From NCBI GenBank assembly GCA_963809695.1, contig CAWEKI010000009.1, positions 124,001 to 188,000 on the forward strand: a stretch of DNA of 64,000 nt. Direction: 5' to 3'. This DNA comes from JAGDMJ01 sp963809695 (lineage in GTDB: Bacteria; Bacteroidota; Ignavibacteria; UBA10030; UBA6906). Within the stretch, counting starts at the first letter, position 1. Each line of letters opens with the position of its first letter. Under the pieces are notes generated by a model that was not told the origin of the DNA, did not search any database, and saw only the letters and a list, made by a program, of their open reading frames with translations. This document shows, in pieces, positions 17,795 through 26,500 of this stretch. Made by a program: the position numbers and the translations under genes.

Positions 17795-18691
17795 TCACTT
17801 GATAACCAGCATCTTCCGCGTCTGAACGAAATTTCCCGAAGTAAGACGATAAAGGTACACACCGGTCGCGAGACCGGAAGCGTCGAACTTGACCTCGTAG
17901 CTTCCCGGCTGGTTCTTCTCATGGACTAGGACCGCCACCTGCCTTCCCAACAGATCATACACAATCAGCGAGACATCGCTGGCCCCTGGTCCCCGGCCCC
18001 CGGCCCCTCCCACCGTGTATTGAATCACAGTCGACGGATTAAACGGATTCGGATAATTCTGAGCCAGCGAAAAAGCCATCGGAGGACCGGCCGATGCCTC
18101 AGGAACGTCCGTCAGCGTGCCATACGTGATGCCGTCAATCCTCGCACCTGCCAGCACGCTGTATCCTGCAGGAAACCATACCAACCGTTCGAGCCCGATG
18201 CCTTCCCAAAGCCATTCATGCACCGCGGCCTGTGTGAAATTCGTGTCGGAAGGAACAAAGTACTGGATGCCCAAAATCCTGCGGGCGGAGCCATAGACAG
18301 TGTCGATGACGATCGAATCGAATCGTGCAACCATGTTGTTGAGCGTAGACCACGGGGAGCGCGACAAGTCGCCAAGACGGTACCACATGATCTCCGACCC
18401 GGGAAGACCCTCGATAACGTTGTCGAGAGAATCGAATCGGAAGAGGTCGCCCCCCATCACCGTGTAGGATACGCCGTGAATCAATGTATCACCGGTGACG
18501 GCCTTGTCGAGGGTGTCATAGGTCCAGCGTCCATCAAATTCGAAGTATCGCCAACGGTCTCCAACGGCAAGAGGAAAGAACGGCGAAGAATTGCCAGAGA
18601 CCTTCGCCTCTTGGGCTGGAGCAACACCGGCCCCGATGACGAAGACACCAATGACAGCAAGCAATCGAGGAAGGTGCGAACAAAGGTTCAT
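17795..18691 (-). CDS. Secreted protein of unknown function with CTD
   Basis: The 298-residue protein has a signal peptide (cleavage near APAQEA), a central domain of about 170 residues and a C-terminal sorting domain (AQNYPNPFNPSTVIQYTV ... GVYLYRLTSGNFVQTRK). The central part starts FFPLAVGDRWRYFEFDG, a pattern common in small secreted beta-rich proteins of unknown role, and contains repeated D...Y.T.. strands. A GC-rich tandem stretch at about 17981-18013 adds GGAGGRGPG inside the CTD. Its ATG overlaps the stop of a 27-codon upstream frame (ATGA), and a repeated promoter-leader cassette precedes it. Confidence 0.75.
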   Translation of the reverse strand: MNLCSHLPRLLAVIGVFVIGAGVAPAQEAKVSGNSSPFFPLAVGDRWRYFEFDGRWTYDTLDKAVTGDTLIHGVSYTVMGGDLFRFDSLDNVIEGLPGSEIMWYRLGDLSRSPWSTLNNMVARFDSIVIDTVYGSARRILGIQYFVPSDTNFTQAAVHEWLWEGIGLERLVWFPAGYSVLAGARIDGITYGTLTDVPEASAGPPMAFSLAQNYPNPFNPSTVIQYTVGGAGGRGPGASDVSLIVYDLLGRQVAVLVHEKNQPGSYEVKFDASGLATGVYLYRLTSGNFVQTRKMLVIK

Positions 18692-18771
18692 GACAGTCCT
18701 CCTTGAGAATTGTCCTCAGCAGGAGGTGAAATGCACTTCCGAGTGCGCGGCGCGACGGTCGGCACTCCCAT
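18688..18771 (-). CDS. Putative 27-residue leader peptide (uORF)
   Basis: The frame starts at an ATG 3 bases after AAAGGAGGACA, a Shine-Dalgarno identical to that of the hydrolase gene at 42399. It encodes MGVPTVAPRTRKCISPP and ten more residues. Its TGA overlaps the main gene's ATG by one base each side (ATGA), the classical arrangement for translational coupling. It may also be the truncated former start of another gene carried with the leader. Confidence 0.45.
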   Translation of the reverse strand: MGVPTVAPRTRKCISPPAEDNSQGGLS

Positions 18772-18975
18772 TGTCCTCCTTTCAAGGCAATCGCTGTAGG
18801 GCAGAATCAGAAAATGCAGGCTTGCAGCCAGAGAGTCGTTGAGGTGGGCTCTACAACGAGGGAACTGGAACAGGGTCCAGGTGAGCGGCTCGATGGCTGG
18901 GGGTGCCATCGTGCATTTGCGCAAGTATAGCACGGAACTTGGAGAAAGGCAAGCCCAGAACTCATCATCCTGGGC
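18772..18975 (-). promoter_or_regulatory. Promoter-leader cassette, copy A
   Basis: On the minus strand, TTGCCT (18947-18952) and TATACT (18924-18929) are 17 bases apart. The predicted RNA begins near 18917. Its hairpin 1 is GATGGC/GCCATC (18892-18910) and hairpin 2 is CTGGA/TCCAG (18865-18880), followed by a conserved CGTTGTAGAGC. Upstream of -35 lies a GCCCAG/CTGGGC stem. Confidence 0.75.
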
Positions 18976-19268
18976 CCTACCGCCCCTGCAAACCGGAACT
19001 ACCTCTACTGCTAAAAGTCCCGTAATTTACTGCCATCGCTATCTTTCACCATGGGATGCACTAGGCAGGCGGTCGCAAAGATCTTCTTCCAAGAGTTAAG
19101 GAGTTCCGCAGTTAATCGTCATATATAGGTTCGGAACCCGGCATGGACGCTCCATCGATAACCTGGGTCCGTTCAGAGAAGTGCGTCCCGGTTGGATCCA
19201 CATTTGGCCGACAGCGGTGGGATGGTCACTATTGGGGAGTGTCGAGATTCCGTCGTTTGGGGCAGACG
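18976..19268. other. Intergenic, no recognisable gene
   Basis: About 290 bases between the leader cassette and the 3' end of the redoxin gene. I see no coding frame of quality, no element copy and no terminator. Confidence 0.4.
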
Positions 19269-20660
19269 CTATTTATTCCTTACTGCCGGCAGACTGTTCA
19301 AAACGTACCGCAAACCTTCGGTAGGCAATTTTGCCCGGGCGTCAAGAAATCTGCCTTCACGATCAATGAGAACAAACGTCGGCACCTGCTCGATTTCATA
19401 TGCATTTTGAAAGTCAGAATGCCAGCCATTGGTTGCCATAAATTGCAGACCATCCAGGTTGAGTTCCTTCATCCTCTTGATCCACGCATCTTTCGTACCG
19501 TCAAGGTTCACAGCAATAAAAGTGATGTTTGCGTCGCGGAACTCCGCTTTGATCTCCTTCAACGCGGGGATTTCTTGTATGCACGGGCCACAGTAGATTC
19601 CCCAGACATCCATCAGGAGATATTTGCCGCGAAAATCTCTGAGAGTATATGTACTGTCCCTCGTATCCTTCAACGTAAATCCCGGCGCAGAACGTCCGGC
19701 GCGGAATTTTCGCAGTGATGTGTAGAGTTTTCTTAGCCCTTGAACGAGTTTCGGATCTCTTAACGTGTTCTCGATGATTGCATACAAACTATCATTGACA
19801 TCCATATAGTAGATTTGAGCCCACATCTGGTGGTACAGAATGTTATCAAGCACTTTTTGATTGTTAAAGGTTTCTCCAATCGCTTTCAACAATACCTTTG
19901 TAGTAAAATATGAATCTTCATACGATTGCTGATTCTGTTGAGACGCTTTGAACACCTTCATGTCGAGAAAGGTGCTCGTAAAATCGTCGAAATCCGACAA
20001 TTGCAGAAAGGAAGGGTCGTTGAAGTGCGCCTTGTGCAGATAATCATAGAAATTCCCCGGTAGCTGCGCTTTCTTTCCGGTGTACAGTTGATATCGGTGT
20101 TCATACCTGTTGAGGGGGCACCATGCCCAGAAGTTTACACGTTCCTTTTCGATTCGGACAAATTCTTTGTTCACTCCCTGAGAATGCGCCAATAGTTGAT
20201 TCAACGGCGCTTTCAACACCTCGAGCAGGTTCGTCACGGCAGATGTAAACGATCCCGGATTTTGCGAATAAAAGGCGGTCCTGTCAAAATTTCTCAAAAG
20301 TGAATCAGTGAGGGTATACCAGTCTGCGAGATAATTGGAAGCGACTGCACTTCCGTTGTCAGGACTGACGTTTAGTTTATTGCCGGGATTGACAAAGATG
20401 CTATCGCCCGGAATGAGAAACAGGTTGATTGTCTTATCGGTCTTGAGCTGAAAATACTGCGGAGAGTTTATGGATATCCTGAAATTGAAAAGACCTGACG
20501 AATTTGACTTCGTTGTATGTGAGCCATAGTAGTTCTTGAGTGTAACGTCCGTCAATGTTTGCTTTGAAAGACCCGCTACTGTGCATTCTTTGGCAAGAAT
20601 TACATTGTTGACGCTCAGCAGCAGGACCATCAGAATGAAACAAGATCGTAGTGTTTTCAT
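19269..20660 (-). CDS. Exported TlpA-like thiol-disulfide oxidoreductase
   Basis: The 463-residue protein has a signal peptide (MKTLRSCFILMVLLLSV), a 300-residue N-terminal region and a C-terminal thioredoxin-like domain from about residue 320. That domain shows PGFTLKDTRDSTYTLRDFRGKYLLMDVWG, the active site YCGPC (CxxC), FIAVNLDG and the cis-Pro in EQVPTFVLID. This is the peroxiredoxin/TlpA/ResA group, which acts on periplasmic disulfides. The long N-terminal part with a small beta domain and helical region is like the redoxins of Bacteroidota that accompany carbohydrate or peptide metabolism. It has no CTD, so it is probably periplasmic. The promoter-leader cassette (copy B) precedes it. 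Confidence 0.82.
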   Translation of the reverse strand: MKTLRSCFILMVLLLSVNNVILAKECTVAGLSKQTLTDVTLKNYYGSHTTKSNSSGLFNFRISINSPQYFQLKTDKTINLFLIPGDSIFVNPGNKLNVSPDNGSAVASNYLADWYTLTDSLLRNFDRTAFYSQNPGSFTSAVTNLLEVLKAPLNQLLAHSQGVNKEFVRIEKERVNFWAWCPLNRYEHRYQLYTGKKAQLPGNFYDYLHKAHFNDPSFLQLSDFDDFTSTFLDMKVFKASQQNQQSYEDSYFTTKVLLKAIGETFNNQKVLDNILYHQMWAQIYYMDVNDSLYAIIENTLRDPKLVQGLRKLYTSLRKFRAGRSAPGFTLKDTRDSTYTLRDFRGKYLLMDVWGIYCGPCIQEIPALKEIKAEFRDANITFIAVNLDGTKDAWIKRMKELNLDGLQFMATNGWHSDFQNAYEIEQVPTFVLIDREGRFLDARAKLPTEGLRYVLNSLPAVRNK

Positions 20661-20699
20661 CGTATGTCCGATCTCTTGTTCGATAATCGTCTTTCAACC

Positions 20700-20833
20700 G
20701 TTCAGACGAACTTTGAAGGACAGGATCGATCGTGTGAGCGGCTCGATGGCTGAGGGCGCCATCGTGCAGCATTTGTCGCAAGTATACTGCCAAACCCTGA
20801 AATAAGCAAGCCCAGAACTCATCACCCTGGGCC
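20700..20833 (-). promoter_or_regulatory. Promoter-leader cassette, copy B (short leader)
   Basis: TTGCTT (20804-20809) and TATACT (20781-20786) are 17 bases apart. Hairpin 1 (GATGGC-GCCCTCA-GCCATC) is kept, but the leader diverges soon after GAGCCGCTC, so hairpin 2 is absent. The upstream GCCCAG...CTGGGC stem is intact. Confidence 0.72.
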
Positions 20834-21215
20834 CATAAACGAAGACCGCATCCAAACCCGCTTGTAAGAAAGCCACAATCTGGCAAATCCTAGCCAAGCG
20901 TTCTCCATTTGCACGCACTCTTAGCGTGATCGTCGCGTAGGCCCCTCTCCATCGCGTCTTCCTGGCAGGCGCTGCAGTACCGGGAGCATCCGCTCCCGAC
21001 TGTTGGCGCTGCTCAATGACGTGTTTCAAAATGTAGGGCGCTAGGATTTTGGCTGCCCGGTCAAACCTCTCCCATGGGGTAAGGGTTGGATCGAACCTGT
21101 TGTAGATCTGAACGAGCAGCGGGCTACGCTTGTCTACTTCATCCTTGCGGGTTGATGGCGCAATGTAGACGAGCCTTCCCGATGCCGCTGCCAGTCTATT
21201 CCTTGAAAGTGGCAT
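20834..21215 (-). other. Stretch with a weak coding candidate
   Basis: A minus-strand frame reads MPLSRNRLAAASGRLVYIAP and later NRFDPTLTPWERFDRAAKI, protein-like but unrecognised. It continues through the promoter-leader cassette to 20694, so it cannot be an intact independent gene. It may be a gene fragment next to the element. The start lies inside the CCCGATGCCGC hairpin (21178-21219). Confidence 0.25.
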
Positions 21216-21510
21216 CGGGACGGCCTCCTGCGTGCGAGGCAGGTGCTCTGACAATTGCTCATCGAATCTTGACTTGTGATAGCTCGTGGGGCGGGAGGTG
21301 CGTTGTGATATCGGCTTGATTTGTGGGCGGTGATCAATTATCCATAATCCATGGATAACCGATAATTCGAAGGCCCTGCCGCCATCGAATAAGTTGATGG
21401 CGGCAGGGCCTTCGCAGGGTCGCAACGAACTTTGTTAGTGGTCACATTGCCCTTGAAACAGAAAGGGCGGCACCCATGAATGATCGGATGCCCGCCCGCA
21501 TACACTTCGC
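21178..21510 (+). repeat. Modular hairpin element with extra CCCGATGCCGC module (main stem 21368-21414)
   Basis: The CCCGATGCCGC/GGCATCGGG hairpin (21178-21219) is followed by about 150 bases nearly identical to 12957-13105, the ATTATCCAT palindrome, a perfect 19-bp main stem (CGAAGGCCCTGCCGCCATC) and the full tail. It ends 3' of the beta-helix gene. Confidence 0.88.
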
Positions 21511-21523
21511 GAATTGAGAGTCG

Positions 21524-23446
21524 CTACTTGATAACCAGCATCTCGCGAGTCTGAACGAAGCTCCCGGCGGTGAGCCGATAGAGGTACACGCCGCTCGCGA
21601 GGCCAGCCGCATCGAACTCTACCTCGTAGCTCCCCGGCGCCTTCCTTTCATTCACCAGCACCGCTACTTCGCGGCCAAGCAGATCGTACACCACTAGCTT
21701 TACCTCACTGACCCCTGCCACCTGATACCTGATCCCTGTTGTCGGATTGAACGGGTTGGGGTAGTTCTGCTCGAGAGCAAAACGGGTGGGGATGGCCTGC
21801 CGGCCGTCTGGAACATCTGTTGTTACCTGCTCTTCTTGTGCGCCTATATCAGAGGGTTGAGATCCTGCCGGACGAGGACGCGGATGCCCGCCAAAGTCGG
21901 ACGTCGGCGCACGGTACCAAATCCCATTGACGTATAGCGAGTCGACCCCACGTCCGATGCACGGACTGAATTTCGTGAGGTTGAAGACCGAATCGCCAAC
22001 AACAAATTTAGGATCCGAATCAATATTTCCTGTTCCGGCATATCCTCCCTGCACATCGCAGTTGAGGACATCCGCCCTCGAGCTCGAGCCGAGGACGGAG
22101 ATCTCGGCGTGGGACTGTGCGGTGTCGGCCCAGAAGATATTGTTGAAAGCAACAACTATTGCTCCGGCACGTAGGAGTGCGCCACCTCCTACCGTTGCAT
22201 TGTTGTCGCAGATCGTGTTGTTGACCAGAACCGCCGGAGGAGTCGAAAGGGATCCTTCAATCCCGATGCCACCTCCGTTCACAGTAGTGTTGTTTTCGAT
22301 GATGTTGTTCTCAATCCGGGGCTTTTCATTCCTGATGCCAATGCCCCCTCCGATCGTATTAGAACCTCCGAGAGCTGTGTTGCCCCCGATGTAATTGCCG
22401 GAAAGCGTCATCTGTCGAAGTTCAGTACTGTCCGCGGCGAGCAAGCAAATGCCGCCCCCATATGCGGTTACACTGGTTGAGGTCTGAATGAGATTGTCAA
22501 CAACGCGATTATTGCGGAACTCCAAATCCCCGGCCCGAACGAGGAAACCGCCACCATAACTCGCATACTGTGTAGCTGTAGGGGCAAGAGCTCGATTTCT
22601 TGCGATGAGATTGCCAACGAGACTGAAAGTCCCCGATTCGCAATTTATTCCCCCACAATGGCTGCCGGACATGGTCCCTTGAGTGTTTACCGTGTTATCA
22701 ATGATAGTGTTGTTTCGAATGATCGCTTTCATATTGTACACCTCAACACCCGCGCCTCCCCCCCAGGTGCCGCTCAGGGTGTTTCCCGAAACGATGTTCT
22801 GCTCCATGATTAGCGTCTGTCCGTTTTCCGCGTCCACCCCGCCTCCCCAGAGTTGCCCACCGGAAAGGCTGTTTTGAGTGATGATGTTTCGCACCAGCCG
22901 GGCTCCGGACGTACAATACACCCCTCCTCCGCCCATATATCCCGTAGCTGATGTTCCTTTACCGCCACGAACAGTGAACCCACATAACACTGAATTTGTA
23001 TCTTCCCCCGAAATGAAATAGACCACGGAGGCGCTGTCCCCGATTATTGCCCCACCCCCGTCGATGACTGTCTGCGAAATATGGGATGTGTCGCTTGTCG
23101 TGAGAAATGTGCTGGCGACAACGATCTTCTTTCCCCTGAAAAAAATATTCTCATAATAGGTGCCATCAGAAACAAGCACCGTGTCACCGTTGCTGGAGGC
23201 GTCGATTGCGGCCTGGATGGTTGAATACTGCAATGGTACCCTGCGCACCGAAGAAAGGAGATGGGGCCATGGTGGACGGCTGAGGTTCAAGAGATTTGTG
23301 TTCTCTGTCTGAGGAACCTTGTGCACCCTACCGGTGAATACTGGCTTTTCGGGGTCTATTGTCCGGGCAATCTGCCCGAATGCACCGGGAATCCCGAATA
23401 TCGTCCCCCCGCTGAACAAGACAGCAATGAGCAAGCCGTTTTTCAT
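21524..23446 (-). CDS. Secreted right-handed beta-helix protein with CTD
   Basis: The 640-residue protein has a signal peptide (MKNGLLIAVLFSGGTIFG...AFGQ). The body, from about residue 70 to 520, is a parallel beta-helix: YSTIQAAIDASSNGDTVLVSDGTY is the classical start of pectate-lyase-like and right-handed-helix proteins. Many rungs follow, of the type IIRNNTIIDN, IIENNTTVNGGGIGI and LVNNTICDNNATVGGGAL. The C-terminus is a sorting domain (EQNYPNPFNPTTGIRY, GVYLYRLTAGSFVQTR). No catalytic residues of a lyase can be assigned, so it may be a polysaccharide-binding or degrading surface protein, or structural. It lies between a hairpin element and the hybrid sensor gene. Confidence 0.82.
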   Translation of the reverse strand: MKNGLLIAVLFSGGTIFGIPGAFGQIARTIDPEKPVFTGRVHKVPQTENTNLLNLSRPPWPHLLSSVRRVPLQYSTIQAAIDASSNGDTVLVSDGTYYENIFFRGKKIVVASTFLTTSDTSHISQTVIDGGGAIIGDSASVVYFISGEDTNSVLCGFTVRGGKGTSATGYMGGGGVYCTSGARLVRNIITQNSLSGGQLWGGGVDAENGQTLIMEQNIVSGNTLSGTWGGGAGVEVYNMKAIIRNNTIIDNTVNTQGTMSGSHCGGINCESGTFSLVGNLIARNRALAPTATQYASYGGGFLVRAGDLEFRNNRVVDNLIQTSTSVTAYGGGICLLAADSTELRQMTLSGNYIGGNTALGGSNTIGGGIGIRNEKPRIENNIIENNTTVNGGGIGIEGSLSTPPAVLVNNTICDNNATVGGGALLRAGAIVVAFNNIFWADTAQSHAEISVLGSSSRADVLNCDVQGGYAGTGNIDSDPKFVVGDSVFNLTKFSPCIGRGVDSLYVNGIWYRAPTSDFGGHPRPRPAGSQPSDIGAQEEQVTTDVPDGRQAIPTRFALEQNYPNPFNPTTGIRYQVAGVSEVKLVVYDLLGREVAVLVNERKAPGSYEVEFDAAGLASGVYLYRLTAGSFVQTREMLVIK

Positions 23447-23570
23447 GGATGCCTCCGTGGTTGTTTGATTGCCAAAATGTAGGAAAGATGGAGTGGCAAG
23501 TGATATGAATACTTAGACAAATGATGAGAAAATCTGGTCATTTGTCCTAATTATGGCTTTGGAATCCAGA

Positions 23571-26500
23571 TTAGGATTTTTTTGGGCGGACCTCGGAAGG
23601 CAGAATACCGAACCGTTCGTGGAAACAAGAAGTGAAGTACGAGGGATCGCCAAAGCCGACCTGATAGGCGATCTCAGCGACAGTTGCAGCATTCTTCTCA
23701 AGAAGCTCGCGCGCACGCTGGAGCCGCAAATACCGGATTAGTTCTGCGGTCGAAAGATTGGTCAACCCCATCAGTTTACGGTCGAGATGCCTTCGGCTCA
23801 AGGCAACCTCACGGGCAACGGATTCGGCGTCGAGGTTTTCGTCATTCATCCGTTCTTCAATTGCAGTCATGACTCGCTTCAGCAATGCGTCATCGAGGGA
23901 GGAGACCGCGACCTCTCCGGGCTTCAGGACAACACCCGCCGAGAATTTTTTCTTCAGTTGTCGCCGCTGCTCAATCAGGTTCCGCACCCGGGCCATGAGT
24001 TCTTTGGCATCAAACGGCTTTGTCACATAGTCATCCGCCCCGGTTTCCAGCCCTTCAATCTTGCTATCGGTCCCCGCGCGTGCGGTAAGGAGAATGATCG
24101 GTATATGACTCGTCCGCACATCCTGCTTCAAGGCCCGGCAGAGTTCCATCCCGTCTATTTTCGGCATCATCAGATCGCTGATGATGATGTCCGGGACCAT
24201 CTCTATCGCCTGATCATAGCCCTCCTTTCCATCCTTCGCCTCGTGCACCGCATAGTCAGTTTCCAGGAACTCCCGAATATAACTGCGCAGGTCCGCGTTA
24301 TCCTCCACAACTATGACCATGGGTTTTCCATCCGGTGAATTGTGGGCAGGAATATTGCCCGCCACGAAGGGAGACACGACAACGGGAAGTTGCTCGAGCC
24401 TCTCACCTTGAGGGGAAAGATCGATCATTTCTTCCCGCCGATACGCGGATTCTCCCATCGGCAAGATTACTGTAAACATTGATCCTTTTCCAGGCGTGCT
24501 CTCGACAGTTATTGTCCCATGATGGAGATCGACAAGCTCCTTCGTCAGCGCCAGACCAATCCCGGTTCCTTCAGTTGTGTGGGTCTCGTCGACTCGGTAG
24601 AACCGATCAAAGATGTGGGGCAAGTGCTCGGGGGCGATGCCCGGGCCGGTGTCGCTCACCGATACCCTCACCCCTTCGCTCTCCCTCTCCCATTTCGGGA
24701 GTGGGGGAAGGGGGGTGAGGGCAACAAGGACATCCACAGCCCCACCTTCCGGAGTAAACTTGAGCGCATTGGACATCAGGTTATTGACGACCTTTTCGAG
24801 CTTGTCATGGTCAAAGAAGCCTTCGACCGTCTGAGCATCAGACCGGAACTCGAGATTGATCTTCTTCCTCTCCGCCCAGGACTCGAAGGACATTACGACT
24901 CGACGGAGGAACGAGACGATATCGCCGCATGAGACCTGGAGACGCATCATCCCTGATTCCAGGCGTGAGAAATCGAGCAGCTGGCTCACCATTGCATGGA
25001 GCTTTCGTGCGTTATCGTGGATGAGGTGGAATTTCTGCCGTGCGGGCCCTTCTCCGGCTATCTCCAGTCCTTGCTCTGCCGGTCCGAGAATGAGTGTGAG
25101 CGGAGTGCGGAACTCGTGCGAGATGTTCGAGAAAAATCGAGATTTCAGCCGGTCCACTTCAGCAAGATGTTCAGCCTGGAAATGCTCCATCTCAGCTGAT
25201 TGCTTCAATTGTATTTGCCGCAGGCGCAGCCGGTATGACGCGTAAAGCGCCGTAATCAGCAACAATCCATAGGCGGCATACGCCCATGTCGTCCGCCACC
25301 AGGGTGGAGCGACGCTAATTGCCAGGGCGATCTCCTGGTCAGGCCACTCACCCCGGGAGGAAGATGCCCGGACCCTGAACGCGTACCCTCCGGGGCGAAG
25401 ACCTGGATATCGCACGTAGCGACGCCCTTTGAGTTCTACCCATTCCTTCTCCAGGCCTTCCAGCCTGTACCGATAGTCGACGAGCTGCGGCGCGTCAATG
25501 TCGAGGGCCGCAAATTCCAACTCGATCACGTTCTGATCAGAAGAAAGCGACAGGGAGCCGGACCCATCGAGCATCGTTGTTGGGACAACTGAAACATCAT
25601 TGATGCTCATCCTGGAGATCACGAGGGGTGGCGCCGCACGATGGTTACGCAATACACTGTCGGGATCAAAAATGTTCAGGCCACTAGAGCCGCTGAGCAG
25701 TACTTTGCCATCATCCAGGTTTTCCATGTCTACAGCATACCCGCACACGCCATCCGATACATCAAAGTTCACGAACTGACCGGTTGAAGCGTCGAGCGTC
25801 GAAAGCTGCCCGTCACTGTACGATACCCACAGCCTCCCTTTCCGGTCTGATCCGATGACACGGGCGGCATTCACTTCCGGAAATTCCGGATTGGGATATC
25901 GCGTAAATGTCCGGCTCATCGGATTCCAGAGGTTGATCACACTCACAGCACCGAACCAAATTCTGCCTGATGGGTCCTCATACAGGTTGTTTGTTCGATC
26001 ATTGCTCAAAGAATTAGGGTTGGAACGATCGTGCACAAAATGTTCTACTGAGTCGGAAGCCGGATCAATGTGATAGAGGCCGTCAAGAATCGTGGCCACC
26101 CAGATGTTCCCTTGACGGTCCTTGATGACGTCATTAGCCCGCCCAAACACTGTGCTTGATCCTCGTATGAAATTTCCAGAAACACGATCGAATTTCCAGA
26201 GACCGTCATGTGCAGCTGCTATCCAGAGGGACTCCCCGGAGCCCGGGGCAATGCTCCTCACTGCTGCGTCCCCACTGTGCCGCTGATCCCCATATCGAAA
26301 GTTCATGACCTGCTGTGTAGTCAGATCAACTTTGTACAGACCGGGTCCCCAAATGCCGTACCATAAGGTGCCCTTTTTATCGAGGAAGGAGGTGCGCATA
26401 TTGGAGTCCCAGTAGGTCGCCTTCGCACCCTGCAGGACATCAATGGACTCCACAATTGTTCGCTTATGGTCGTCCACCTGGTACACTTTCCCGTACGAAC

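Noticed and set aside
19110..19150. Possible tRNA T-arm (GGTTCGGAACCC)
   Set aside because: No cloverleaf or acceptor stem can be drawn around it.
20694..21425. A 243-codon minus-strand frame
   Set aside because: It runs through two repeated elements (hairpin element and promoter-leader cassette), whose sequence is conserved as DNA/RNA and not as protein.
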